From NCBI RefSeq assembly GCF_025631005.1, contig NZ_JAOTPL010000002.1, positions 124,001-188,000 of the forward strand: 64,000 nt of DNA, read 5' to 3'. Source of the stretch: Haoranjiania flava. Lineage in GTDB: Bacteria > Bacteroidota > Bacteroidia > Chitinophagales > Chitinophagaceae. The notes under the pieces were generated by a model. It did no database searches, had not been told where the DNA came from, and saw only the letters and a program-made list of their open reading frames with translations. The translations under genes and the position numbers were made by a program. Positions within the stretch are counted from its first letter, which is position 1. Every line of letters starts with the position of its first letter. Positions 9,306-19,409 of the stretch are shown here, piece after piece.

Positions 9306-10490
9306 ATGGCATCGAAGGGTTACAGATTCTTTATCCGCATTCATTTTATTGTTGTTTTATCATTGTTCTGTTGCATTTCTTATGCCCAGGATAGTAGCGC
9401 TTTAATGTCTGTTGCCCAGGAAGAGCGTGTTGAAAAAGCCGAGTTCAATGCCGGAAATGCCATTATCCACCACGTATTGGATGCGCATGAATTTCATTTT
9501 TTCAGTATCGGTGATTTCCATGCGAGCCTGCCTTTGCCTGTGATCCTGTATTCGCCTGCCAAAGGCGTGGATATGTTCCTGTCCAGCAAGTTCGGCCATG
9601 CCGGTCACCTGCAGCCATACAAAGGATACAGGATGGTAGACGAGCATTATATTGAGGAGCAAAAAGCATTGGGCGTTGATTCAGCCGCTGTTGCAGGCCT
9701 GCACGCAGGAAGCATTGTTGCGGAAGACGGATCTAAAGTATACGATCTTTCCATCACCAAAAACGTAGCACAGATGCTGCTTTCAGCTATCCTGCTGATA
9801 CTGATCATGACCAGCGTGGCTAAAAGCGCCAGGAGAAACGGCCCCAACAAGGCGCCTACCGGCCTGCAAAACCTCATAGAGCCGGTAATAACTTTTGTGC
9901 GCGACGATATTGCCAGGCCAAACCTTTACGGCAAGCACAACCGGTATATGCCTTTCCTGCTTACGTTATTTTTCTTTATTTTAATCAATAACCTCCTGGG
10001 CCTGATACCCGGCGCCGCCAACTCTTCCGGCAATATTGCGTTTACGGGTGTACTGGCGCTGATAGCGTTTGTGTATATTCTCATCAGCACCAACAAAGAA
10101 TTCTGGGCACACACTTTATGGGCTCCGGGCATACCCGTTCCGGTTAAGCTGATCCTGGCCCCGGTAGAGCTGCTGAGCCTGTTGATCAAGCCGGCTGCCC
10201 TGATGATACGTCTCTTTGCCAACATGACGGCGGGGCACATCATTATCCTGAGCTTTATTTCATTGATCTTTATTTTTGGTAATATGTCAACAGTGGCGGG
10301 TGCAGGCTTTGCCCCCGTATCTATTGCGTTTGCCATTTTTATGTATTGTATAGAATTGCTGGTAGCTTTTATTCAGGCGTTTATCTTTACCATGCTTACC
10401 GCTGTGTTTATCGGGCAGTCTATTGAGCCTTCTACACACGGCGACCATGCGCACGCACATGATGACAAGCATGAAATAGCTGCAGCATAA
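9306..10490 (+). CDS. atpB: F0F1 ATP synthase subunit a
   Basis: The membrane subunit that forms the proton half-channels against the c-ring. 394 residues, longer than the 270 of E. coli, because of an N-terminal signal peptide (FIVVLSLFCCISYA) and a periplasmic domain of about 120 residues, as is usual in Bacteroidota. The conserved core is in the C-terminal half: NLLGLIPG, then KPAALMIRLFANMTAGHII with the essential Arg, and a final pair of helices (IELLVAFIQAFIFTMLTAVFIG). It is the first gene of the atp cluster. Confidence 0.96.
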   Translation: MASKGYRFFIRIHFIVVLSLFCCISYAQDSSALMSVAQEERVEKAEFNAGNAIIHHVLDAHEFHFFSIGDFHASLPLPVILYSPAKGVDMFLSSKFGHAGHLQPYKGYRMVDEHYIEEQKALGVDSAAVAGLHAGSIVAEDGSKVYDLSITKNVAQMLLSAILLILIMTSVAKSARRNGPNKAPTGLQNLIEPVITFVRDDIARPNLYGKHNRYMPFLLTLFFFILINNLLGLIPGAANSSGNIAFTGVLALIAFVYILISTNKEFWAHTLWAPGIPVPVKLILAPVELLSLLIKPAALMIRLFANMTAGHIIILSFISLIFIFGNMSTVAGAGFAPVSIAFAIFMYCIELLVAFIQAFIFTMLTAVFIGQSIEPSTHGDHAHAHDDKHEIAAA

Positions 10491-10535
10491 AATTTTTGGA
10501 ACAACGATTTTTTTAATAAATAAAAACAAACAAGT

Positions 10536-10778
10536 ATGTCAATGTTGAACGTTTTAATGGAAGGCACTGCCCAGTTGGGCGGAGCTATCGGTGCAGGTCT
10601 GGCTGCCATCGGTGCAGGTATCGGTATCGGTCAGATAGGTAAAGGCGCTGTAGAAAGCATTGCGCGCCAGCCTGAAGCTGCCGGAGACATTCGTACAAAC
10701 ATGATCCTGACTGCTGCGTTCATCGAGGGTGTTGCCCTTTTCGCAGTTATCGCAGGCCTGCTGGCTGTATTAAGCTAA
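10536..10778 (+). CDS. atpE: F0F1 ATP synthase subunit c
   Basis: 80-residue proteolipid forming the rotor ring. Two hydrophobic helices (glycine-rich GAIGAGLAAIGAGIGIG and the second around FIEGVALFAVIAGLLAV) are joined by the polar loop ARQPEA. The ion-binding carboxylate is Glu64 in FIEGVAL; the residue after it is Gly, not Ser or Thr, which argues for protons rather than sodium. It lies 45 bases after atpB and is followed by a strong hairpin with a T-tract at 10791-10843. Confidence 0.96.
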   Translation: MSMLNVLMEGTAQLGGAIGAGLAAIGAGIGIGQIGKGAVESIARQPEAAGDIRTNMILTAAFIEGVALFAVIAGLLAVLS

Positions 10779-10790
10779 TTTGTACAAGCT

Positions 10791-10843
10791 ATTTATTGCA
10801 CTCAAAGTACAGGACGGCGGGTGCAATAAATTTATTTTTTTTT
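10791..10843 (+). terminator. Strong hairpin plus T-tract inside the atp operon
   Basis: A perfect 11-bp stem (ATTTATTGCAC at 10791-10801, GTGCAATAAAT at 10821-10831) with a 19-base loop, followed by a T-rich run to 10843. This looks like an intrinsic terminator or attenuator between atpE and atpF. It could also stabilise the atpB-atpE message. Either effect would raise subunit c relative to downstream subunits, matching its high copy number in the ring. Confidence 0.7.
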
Positions 10844-10869
10844 AAGAAAGAAAATTTAATCATTACTAT

Positions 10870-11364
10870 ATGGAATTACTATTGCCCGGTTTAGGATATT
10901 TCTTATACATGCTCATTGCATTTATTATTGTAATGGTTATCCTGGCCAAGTTTGCCTGGAAGCCTATACTTAAAATGCTCAATGACAGGGAAACAGGTAT
11001 TGCCGAATCATTGTCTGCTGCTGAAAAAGCCAGGCATGAAATGGCCAGCCTGAAAAGCGAGAATGAACAACTGCTGCTGAAAGCTGCCGAAGAAAGAACC
11101 CTGATGCTGAAAGAAGCCAAAGAAGCCGGAGATAAGATCATTGCCGAATCGCAGGAGAAAGCCAAAGCTGAATTCAACAGGATTGTAGCTGATGCCAGGC
11201 TGGTGATAGACCAGCAGAAAAACCAGGCCATGATAGATGTGAAAAACAGGGTGGGCGACCTGGTGGTAGAGCTTTCAGAAAAAATATTGCGCAGGCAACT
11301 GCAAGATAAGTCTGCACAGGAAGCATATATCAATGACCTGGTACAGGACGTAAAATTAAATTAA
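10870..11364 (+). CDS. atpF: F0F1 ATP synthase subunit b
   Basis: Peripheral stalk subunit. 164 residues: a single N-terminal membrane helix (LGYFLYMLIAFIIVMVILAKF) followed by a long charged helix with heptad-like patterning (AEKARHEMASLKSENEQLLL and onward) that forms the dimeric coiled-coil stalk and ends in the delta-binding region. Length and arrangement are normal for the family. It lies 91 bases after atpE, across the hairpin at 10791-10843. Confidence 0.95.
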   Translation: MELLLPGLGYFLYMLIAFIIVMVILAKFAWKPILKMLNDRETGIAESLSAAEKARHEMASLKSENEQLLLKAAEERTLMLKEAKEAGDKIIAESQEKAKAEFNRIVADARLVIDQQKNQAMIDVKNRVGDLVVELSEKILRRQLQDKSAQEAYINDLVQDVKLN

Positions 11365-11391
11365 TTTAAAAAGGAAATTCACACATAAAGC

Positions 11392-11955
11392 ATGCAGAAC
11401 AATCTTTTAGCATCGGTTTACGCAAAGAGCCTTGTGGGAATAGCGCAGGAGCAGAACAAGTTAGACGAGGTTTACCGCGATGTGCTTTACATGATTGACG
11501 TGGCAAAGCAAAGCCGTGAATTCAGAAACCTGGTCAGCAGCCCGGTGATCGCCGCAGATAAAAAATGGAGCATCATCCATGCAGTTGTACAGGGAAAGAT
11601 CAGCGAGCTTACTTCACGCTTTATACAGCTATTGATAAAAAAAGACAGGGAGAAAAACCTTTTACAGATACTGGAAGCTTTTGTAGGGCAGTACAACGAA
11701 GTAATGGGCATTCACGAAGTAAAATTGACTACTGCCAAAGAACTAACCCCTGAAGCCAGGGAAACTTTTATGAATAAGCTGAAGGAAGAAACCAGCTTTG
11801 AGAAGATACAGCTGCAAACCGTTGTAAACCCCGATATCATCGGCGGCTTTATACTGGAGTACCACGGCAACCTGGTGGATGCCAGCATACAGCGCGACCT
11901 GAAAGACATCAGCAAGCAATTTAAAACAAATTTGTACGAACATAATATTCGATAA
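11392..11955 (+). CDS. atpH: F0F1 ATP synthase subunit delta
   Basis: Couples the peripheral stalk to the top of the alpha/beta hexamer. 187 residues. The N-terminal six-helix domain begins ASVYAKSLVGIAQEQNKLDEV, and the C-terminal part has the family signature VVNPDIIGGFILEYHGNLVDAS. It is 28 bases after atpF and 30 bases before atpA, in normal operon spacing. Confidence 0.95.
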   Translation: MQNNLLASVYAKSLVGIAQEQNKLDEVYRDVLYMIDVAKQSREFRNLVSSPVIAADKKWSIIHAVVQGKISELTSRFIQLLIKKDREKNLLQILEAFVGQYNEVMGIHEVKLTTAKELTPEARETFMNKLKEETSFEKIQLQTVVNPDIIGGFILEYHGNLVDASIQRDLKDISKQFKTNLYEHNIR

Positions 11956-11984
11956 AAAACAGTTCATTTAAAAATAAAAAAGAA

Positions 11985-13562
11985 ATGCCGGAAATTAAAC
12001 CAGATGAGATATCAGCGATATTAAGACAACAATTAAGCAATTTCAATGTGTCTGCTGATTTGGAAGAAGTAGGAACCGTACTTCAGGTGGGCGATGGTAT
12101 TGCCCGTATTTACGGATTAAACAGCGTACAGGCAGGTGAATTGGTGGAGTTTGATAATGGGGTAAGAGCAATTGCACTGAACCTGGAAGAAGATAACGTG
12201 GGTGTGGTATTGATGGGTGAAAGTACAGGTATCCGGGAAGGAGACAGGGCAAAAAGAACAGGGCTGATCGCTTCCATCAACGTGGGTGAAGGTTTGGTTG
12301 GCAGGGTTATCAATACATTGGGAGAGGCTATTGACGGCAAGGGCCCGATACAGGGGCAACTCTATGAAATGCCTTTGGAGCGCAAGGCGCCGGGTGTTAT
12401 TTTCCGTGAGCCGGTAAAAGAGCCCCTGCAAACAGGCGTCAAGGCTATTGATGCCATGATCCCCATAGGCCGCGGCCAGCGTGAACTGGTGATCGGCGAC
12501 CGCCAGACCGGTAAAACCGCCATCTGCGTGGATACCATCATCAACCAGAAAGAATTTTTCGATGCCGGCAACCCGGTTTATTGTATATACGTGGCAATAG
12601 GCCAGAAAGCATCTACCATTGCGGGTGTAATGAAAACGCTGGAAGACCACGGCGCTATGGCTTATACCACCATTGTTGCAGCCTCAGCATCTGACCCGGC
12701 TCCGCTGCAGTTCTATGCACCCTTTGCCGGTGCGGCCATCGGCGAATTTTTCCGCGATACAGGCCGCCCTGCACTGATCATCTATGATGATTTGTCTAAA
12801 CAGGCTGTTGCTTACCGCGAGGTTTCCCTGCTGCTTCGCCGCCCGCCGGGACGCGAGGCGTATCCGGGCGACGTGTTTTACCTGCACAGCCGCTTGCTGG
12901 AAAGAGCTGCAAAGGTGATCAACAATGACGAGGTGGCTAAGAATATGAACGACCTGCCGGAATCTATCAGGCATATGGTAAAAGGCGGCGGTTCACTTAC
13001 GGCATTGCCGATCATTGAAACACAGGCGGGCGACGTATCTGCCTACATTCCTACCAACGTGATCTCTATTACAGACGGACAAATATTCCTGGAAACCAAC
13101 CTCTTCCTCTCAGGCATACGCCCTGCGATCAACGTGGGTATCTCTGTAAGCCGTGTGGGTGGTAATGCGCAGATCAAATCCATGAAAAAAGTTGCCGGCA
13201 CCCTGAAACTGGATCAGGCGCTATACCGTGAAATGGAAGCCTTCTCTAAATTCGGGGGCGACCTGGACGCAGCCACTAAAAACGTAATTGACAAAGGTGC
13301 GCGCAACGTGGAAATACTGAAGCAACCCCAGTTCTCTCCGTATAAAGTAGAAAAACAGGTAGCTATTATTTACCTGGGTACGCAAGGATTGCTCAAAGAT
13401 GTACCGGTAAAAAAGATCAAAGACTTTGAAAAACAGTTTTTGCTTGAAATGGAAAATAAATTGCCGGAAGTTTTAGGTGAATTTAAGAAAGGTAATTTGC
13501 CTGAAGAAGGCATTAAGCAAATGGTGGAATTGGCCAACACAATTATTCCGCATTTTAAATAA
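11985..13562 (+). CDS. atpA: F0F1 ATP synthase subunit alpha
   Basis: Non-catalytic nucleotide-binding subunit of F1. 525 residues, with Walker A GDRQTGKTAI, the family stretches VYCIYVAIGQKASTIAGV and PALIIYDDLSKQAVAYREVS (Walker B ALIIYDD), and the C-terminal signature around GIRPAINVGISVSRVGG. All expected motifs are intact. It is the last gene of the cluster: a terminator follows directly, and the gamma gene usually found next in this phylum is absent. Confidence 0.97.
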   Translation: MPEIKPDEISAILRQQLSNFNVSADLEEVGTVLQVGDGIARIYGLNSVQAGELVEFDNGVRAIALNLEEDNVGVVLMGESTGIREGDRAKRTGLIASINVGEGLVGRVINTLGEAIDGKGPIQGQLYEMPLERKAPGVIFREPVKEPLQTGVKAIDAMIPIGRGQRELVIGDRQTGKTAICVDTIINQKEFFDAGNPVYCIYVAIGQKASTIAGVMKTLEDHGAMAYTTIVAASASDPAPLQFYAPFAGAAIGEFFRDTGRPALIIYDDLSKQAVAYREVSLLLRRPPGREAYPGDVFYLHSRLLERAAKVINNDEVAKNMNDLPESIRHMVKGGGSLTALPIIETQAGDVSAYIPTNVISITDGQIFLETNLFLSGIRPAINVGISVSRVGGNAQIKSMKKVAGTLKLDQALYREMEAFSKFGGDLDAATKNVIDKGARNVEILKQPQFSPYKVEKQVAIIYLGTQGLLKDVPVKKIKDFEKQFLLEMENKLPEVLGEFKKGNLPEEGIKQMVELANTIIPHFK

Positions 13563-13584
13563 AGTTTCTAAACTATAAACAACA

Positions 13585-13614
13585 GAGCCACTCTCCACAG
13601 GGTGGTTCTTTTTT
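13585..13614 (+). terminator. Intrinsic terminator of the atp operon
   Basis: Stem GAGCCAC (13585-13591) with GTGGTTC (13602-13608, one G-T pair) followed by six T residues. It ends transcription right after atpA. The following 240 bases up to the next gene show nothing convincing. Confidence 0.7.
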
Positions 13615-13852
13615 ATCAGCAGTTGCTCTGCACTTTGTGTTTCCGGAATGCCGGCTAAAAGGCAACAAAGCACAGGATTTCCACGAAGAACATGGTTAAA
13701 TTACACAGCATTTTACCAGAAACGAAATCATGTTGCACCCTTGCGCGCTTTACCTGTAAAAAAGAAAACGAAGCACAAGGGAGGTAAGGAGCTTTACCAG
13801 GCACGCAGGTGATAAAACCACGTGTAAATGCTTAACTGCTTACTTTTGCATT

Positions 13853-14563
13853 ATGGGCAACAGTTTTTTCAGGTTCAAACAATTTACCGTACACCAGGAA
13901 CGCACAGCTATGAAAGTATGTACAGATGCCTGCCTGTTCGGAAGTTTGCTGCCTGCGGGAAATTTCCCGCGTGCACTGGATATCGGAGCAGGCACCGGCC
14001 TGCTTTCGCTGATGTTTGCCCAGCAACACCCGCAGTCTATGATCGATGCTGTTGAAATTGACGCAGATGCTGCCTTGCAGGCTGATGAAAACTTCCGCAA
14101 TTCACCTTTCCAAAACCTGAGGCTGGTACATACTGACATCATGCATCATGCCCCGGTAACCGGCAATAGCTATGACATTGTATTCTCAAACCCCCCTTTT
14201 TACCAGCACCATCTTACATCTGCAAATGAAAAGAAAAATATGGCACACCACGGCAGTACATTAAGCCTGCAACAGTTGGTCGCCGCTGTTGACCGCCTGC
14301 TGTCCCGGCAGGGGCTGTTTTGTGTGCTCTTGCCCTATTCGCGGCATGCATATTTTACAGGAATGGCGAAGGAAGCCGGTTTTTACCCGCAGCAGGTTTA
14401 CCTGGTAAAGCAGACGCCTGCGCATGCTGTTTTTCGCAGCATTTTATTTCTTGCACGCAGCAAAAGGGAAATGTGCATGGAAACAATAACCATCAGGGAA
14501 GATGCCGGAGGGTACAGCGAACGGTTTATGGCTCTGCTGAAAGCGTATTACCTGCATTTATGA
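13853..14563 (+). CDS. trmN6: TrmN6-like tRNA1(Val) (adenine37-N6)-methyltransferase
   Basis: 236-residue class I SAM-dependent methyltransferase. After a short F-R-FKQF leader comes the characteristic KVCTDACLFGSLLP, the SAM loop ALDIGAGTGLLSLM, VEIDADAALQADEN (acidic motif II) and the amino-methyltransferase motif SNPPFY, the N-P-P-F signature of N6-adenine and N5-glutamine methylases. This combination is that of YfiC/TrmN6, which modifies A37 of tRNA-Val in E. coli. The substrate here is inferred. It is followed closely by a tRNA gene, tRNA-Leu, not its expected substrate. Confidence 0.88.
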   Translation: MGNSFFRFKQFTVHQERTAMKVCTDACLFGSLLPAGNFPRALDIGAGTGLLSLMFAQQHPQSMIDAVEIDADAALQADENFRNSPFQNLRLVHTDIMHHAPVTGNSYDIVFSNPPFYQHHLTSANEKKNMAHHGSTLSLQQLVAAVDRLLSRQGLFCVLLPYSRHAYFTGMAKEAGFYPQQVYLVKQTPAHAVFRSILFLARSKREMCMETITIREDAGGYSERFMALLKAYYLHL

Positions 14564-14605
14564 TAAAAAGTAATGCAAAAATGCTACAGATTGAAAATCT
14601 TATTA

Positions 14606-14613
14606 TACTTTTG
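14606..14613 (+). promoter_or_regulatory. Candidate -7 box of tRNA-Leu
   Basis: TACTTTTG fits TAnnTTTG and lies 20 bases before the mature tRNA 5' end, which would give a short 5' leader trimmed by RNase P. Confidence 0.45.
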
Positions 14614-14633
14614 CAATCCCAACATGAAAATTT

Positions 14634-14717
14634 GCCCAGATGGCGGAATTGGTAGACGCGCTAGACTCAAAATCTGGTTTCCGCAAGGGAGTGCAGGTTC
14701 GATTCCTGTTCTGGGCA
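14634..14717 (+). tRNA. tRNA-Leu, anticodon CAA
   Basis: 84 bases that fold as a class II tRNA. Acceptor arms are GCCCAGA (14634-14640) and TCTGGGC (14710-14716) with discriminator A. The anticodon stem ctaga/tctgg encloses the loop ctCAAaa, so it reads UUG codons. A variable arm follows (tttccgcaaggga region) and the T arm contains GGTTCGATTCC. The 3' CCA is not encoded. Long variable arm plus CAA anticodon identify leucine. Confidence 0.95.
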
Positions 14718-14718
14718 C

Positions 14719-14745
14719 AGGACGCTGAAACGGCGTCCTTTTTTT
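14719..14745 (+). terminator. Intrinsic terminator after tRNA-Leu
   Basis: AGGACGC (14719-14725) pairs with GCGTCCT (14733-14739) around a 7-base loop and runs into a T-tract. It starts two bases after the mature tRNA end. Confidence 0.85.
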
Positions 14746-14979
14746 ATCCCCGGCAATCAGCTTATCCCCCCAGCATATTGGTGCAATAGCATGATCAGCT
14801 ATACATTTCCAACCTTACCGGTAATTACCGGCAGGTATTACTACCCATTCTTAGCTGACTGCAAGGAAATTATTGATGCCATACGCTAAGTATCAGCGTG
14901 ATAGAACAGCTGTTGCATTTTAGTATGCTTTCGGTCAACTTTTTGTGGTAATAACATTCCCTGTATTAAAACCGTATTT

Positions 14980-17900
14980 ATGGACTTAGGTGGAAAATTT
15001 GATTATGCGGAATATCTCAGCTATTCCGACCTGTTGTTTTTATTGCAACTATCCGATGAAATAGCTATGCTGCCTGCGGAGGAAGAGATATTCAGTTATT
15101 GCTGCCGGGCTTTCGCTGCGAAAATTATAGCCGATGAAGTGGTGGTATACGATTTTACCGGGCCCATGCCGCAACTGAAATGCCATTTCAAAAGAAAGAA
15201 TGCAACGCCGCAACCAGAACCCTGTACAGAACATTTCCGGTTATACAGCCAGCAGAGTATGCTCAAGCTGCCCGATGTAAAAAATACACACCCGGAATTA
15301 TTTGACAAGTGCAGCACCGGCGCCTTGCTCGGTGTGTTGTTGCCGGAAGGCGGCAATGGTATGTTCCTGCTGGAAATGCGCAATGATACACCCACTGAGT
15401 GGAGAGAAAATGATGTTGAGCTTGCGCGCAGCGGTTTTCAAAAAATACTGTCAGCGGTACTCAGGATCAGGGAAATAGATAAATTCAGGAAACAAAGCTT
15501 TGACTTTGAAACTACTGCTAATGCACTTGGTTTATCGGTATGGGGTTCCTCATCCGAATCTTCCGAGCCGCAGGGTGCTGAATTAAAAACCCTGAAAGAA
15601 GCCCTGGTAAAAGCTGCCTTGCCGGACGATGTAGTAAAAAGTATTGCAGAAGAAGATGTTCCCAGGGTGGAAATAGAGATAAACCGTTCGCTGGCAGAAG
15701 GCAAAGATTATGAAATAGAATACCAGCGTGTCAACGGCAGCAGGCCTCAATGGGTAAAGCTAAAAGGCGGCAAGCGTACAGATGCGGCGGGCAGGCCGCA
15801 TTTATGGTATTCAGAGCTGGATATTTCAGAATTTAAACATTCGCAGACACAGCTTATAAAAGACAAAAAAAATAAGGAATTCCTGTTGTGGCTTACCGAT
15901 GAACTAAGCACCATTAAGGACCCGGTAGCCGTGCAAAAGAAAGCCGCAGAAATGCTGGGCAGGCATTTTGATTTTTCCATGGCCCATTACAGCATGTATA
16001 CAAACGGGTTATGGACCACCGAATGGCAATACCGTGCACCGGGCGTTACCAGCAGCATGGTAGGCAGCCATCATGATAATAACCACCCGCTGATAACCTC
16101 GCACCTCAAAAAAGACAAAACCTTTGTATCGTGCAACCTGGCTACAGATACAAGGCTGGAAGATGAGGAACGTGCTACTATGAAAGATCTCGGCGTGGGC
16201 GCCGTGGTAATGTCGCCTATCTCCGGCGGCGGTGTGCTCAAAGGCTCATTTGTGGTAGCACAGGATAAGCCTAAGGAATGGACAGACGATGAGATATCTG
16301 TAATAAAAGAAGTGGCCCGGCGTACACAGAGCGCAGTAGAGCATACGCTGGCGGAAAAAGCTTTAAAAACTTCCGAGAAAAAATTCCGCAAATTATTCAA
16401 CGGCATCAACATTGGCGCAGCTATCTGTAAACTTATTTTTGATGAGCAGCAAAAAGCCGCCGATGTTGTATTTGAACATGTAAACCCTGTAGCCGTAAAG
16501 ATCATGGGGTTTGATTTTACGGGTAAAACGCTGAATGAGATTGGTTTTATTAAAGAAAAATTATGGTTGGAAATTTACCAGCGTGTGGCCAGAACCGGTT
16601 CAGAAGAGAAGCATATTTTATATTCATCTGTCAGCAACAGGTGGTTTGATTTTAATGTTGTAAAATATGATGAAAAGAACGGTGATCATGTGGCTATTTT
16701 ATTTAACGACATTACCCAAAAAATAGTATCCGAAGAAAAAGAAAAGCGTATAGCCCGCTACAATGCCTACCAGTTAAAAATAAATGATGCATTGCGCACA
16801 TTGAGTTCTGCAGAAGATGTGGTAAATATTGCTACAAAAATTATGGCCGAGGCTTTGGATGCCGACAGGTTATTGATTGGTGAGAGCAATAACGATCACA
16901 CACAGTGTGTCATGTCAGGATACGATGCATGCCAGGTGAAGTTTCCTGGAAGTATTCCCGCTGCTCAATATAACTCTATATGCGCTGTAGCACAGCAGCA
17001 TATTCCTGTTGTAATTGACAATGTGAATATTCATTCAGAGGAAAACAGTACCGACATCCGGTATCCTGACGGCGTAAGCCATACCTTTACCGATGAAGAG
17101 CAAAAAAGTCTTTTACAATACCATATTGAATCACTTATGGTATTCCCGGTAATAAAAGGCAGCCGCCGGATGGCCAATGTCAATGTACATTGCAGCAAGC
17201 CCAGAGCATGGAACCAGGAAGATTTTGATTTTCTTATGGAAGCCGGCGAGCGGACCTGGGAAATAATGATGCGCCTGCGTTCCGAAGAAGCTTTGCGCGA
17301 TACAAAACAGCGCTATATCACTAAGCTGGAGCAGGTTGTGCGTGAGCGTACGGCGGAAGTAAAGCAAAGCAGGGACTTGTTCCAGTCTACCATGGATGCA
17401 TCTATGGATATGATCCAAGTTTTTGAAGCGGTAAGAAATGAGCAGGGTGAAATTGTGGATTTCAAATACATTCTTTTAAACCATGAAGCTGAAAAAAAAT
17501 GCCCCTGTCTTTAGGGAAGAATTTGCTGGATACCCAGCCCGGAGTAGTGGAAGATACTACTTTTGAAGCGTTTAAACAGGTTGTGGAAACAGGCATTTCC
17601 CAGCAGTATGAAAAGTACAATGTACAGTTTGACGAGTGGTATTGCCAATCGGTGGTGAAATTAGGTGACGGCGTAACTACTACTACTTCAGATATTACCC
17701 AACGCAAAAAGGCAGAAGAATCGCTCCGCCAGAGCAAAGACCTTTTGCAAAAAATAATTGATGCCCCAAACATCGGCATGGCTGTGTACAAAGCCATCCG
17801 TAACGAGACGGGAGAGATCACAGACTACTATCATGAATACATTAACCGGGCAAGCATTGAAATGCTGGGGGAAGATTTTACGGGCAGGCTGTTCAGCGAG

Positions 17901-19368
17901 CATGGCGAAAGCGCCAGCACGCAATTGGCACAGTTCAATGAAACGATTGCAAGCAACAGCGGAACCAGTTATGTGAATGAGATTGAGTTTCGTGGAAGAA
18001 AAGCGTGGTTTGCCATTACCAATACACCGATTGGTGATGACCGGCTGGTACATACCCGGGAAGACATTACCCAAAGGAAAAACAACCAACAACAGATACT
18101 ACAGCTGAAAGAAGAAATAGCAAAAACAGCTACTGATAAATACTATTCCATATTTAATTCCATAGATCAGGGCTTTTGTATTTATGAAATTGTTTACGAT
18201 GAAAATCAAAAACCCATTGACCTGGAATGGGTAGAGGTGAATCCGGCCTATGAAAAGCAAACCGGTTTAACTAATGTTACCGGCAAGCGCCACAGCGATT
18301 TGAATCTGAATACGGAAAGCTGTTGGCTGGAAATATATGAAAGGGTTTGTAAAACAGGAGAAGCTGTGCGTTTTGAGCAGTGGCACCAAGGTACCCGCCG
18401 GTGGTATTACACCTTTACTTTTCGTATGGGAGATCAAGGCAGTAAACAGGTTGCAGTGGTTTTTTACCGACATTACCGAACGCAAAGAGCGGGAAGCTAA
18501 TCTTGCTTTTCTGGCAGAACTCATGAAGGATTTTGCCCCTCTCGGTTCTGTGGAGGAAATCATGAAAACGGCAGCAGCACGCATTCTCAGCCACCTTCAA
18601 CTTTCCCAATGTTCGTTCATAGAGGTCAACTACTCGCTCAGGGAATGCACTATTTTGTACAATCTACGTGCGAACGGCGCAGCATCTATGACCGGCACAT
18701 ACAAGCTAACCGATTTTCATACCGAGAAGGAGAACCGCCTGCTGGCTTCAGGACAACCAATGATTATCAATAATGTTGAAGACGGAGCAAGGTCCCCGGA
18801 AAAGGCAGCAGCATTTCGCGACATAGATGTCGGATCTGTTGTGAACATACCGTACCTGATTAATGGAAAGTGGGTATTTAACCTTGGCGTAACACGTAGT
18901 GGTGCCAGCCAATGGTCAAAAGGAGAAGTCGAATTGTTACAGGAGGTCTGCAGCCGCGTATGGATAAGAATTGAGCGCGCAAAAGCAGAGGAAATGTTGC
19001 GGATATCCGAAGACAAGTACCGTACCATTTTCAATACCATAGATTTAGGCTTTGTTTTTTGTGAAGCAATGATGGATGAGAAAAGGCATATCACCGATAT
19101 TTTATACCTGGATAATAACCCTGCTTCTGCTAAAATAATGGGGCAGGATTACAAAGGTAAAAAAGCAAGCGAGCTATACCCTGCAACTAAAGATTACTGG
19201 TGCAGGCGGGCAGAAAATGCGCTGAAAAATAATAATGGAGAGCGTTATGAATTCTATTCAGAACTTGCAGGAAGACATATAGACGCCTACGCTGTAAAAA
19301 TTCCTGCGCTGGGCGAAAATATGCTGGCTATAGTATTCCAGGAAGCCTTACAAGCCAAAAAAGAATAG
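14980..19368 (+). pseudogene. Giant PAS/GAF sensor protein, broken by two frameshifts, no kinase domain
   Basis: Three consecutive frames read as one protein of about 1,460 residues: 14980-17514 in frame 1, then frame 3 from about 17499 to 18470, then frame 1 again to 19368. Domains in order: GAF-like (about residues 20-165), PAS, GAF, PAS, GAF, a PAS crossing the first shift, PAS, PAS cut at the second shift, GAF, PAS. The first shift is in a run of eight A at 17502-17509; nine A would restore the frame. The second is in a run of six T near 18458-18465; five T would restore FTDITERK. PAS/PAC exits ending in DITxRK repeat several times. No histidine-kinase, HATPase, GGDEF or other output domain follows. 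Either a decayed gene or an assembly with homopolymer errors. The original was probably a cytoplasmic sensor, as no membrane segment is seen. The 262 bases before it, after the tRNA, show nothing else. Confidence 0.8.
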
Positions 19369-19409
19369 CCGGCATCTAAACATAGAAACACAACACGGAG
19401 GAGCATAAA

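Noticed and set aside
17502..17509. Programmed frameshift in the sensor gene
   Set aside because: The A8 run could slip, but no stimulatory structure is evident and a second, opposite shift in T6 downstream makes indel errors or decay more likely. Not excluded.
17499..18500. Separate sensor gene starting at 17499
   Set aside because: Its start lies inside a PAS domain that begins in the preceding frame; the run of eight A explains the split better than a new gene.
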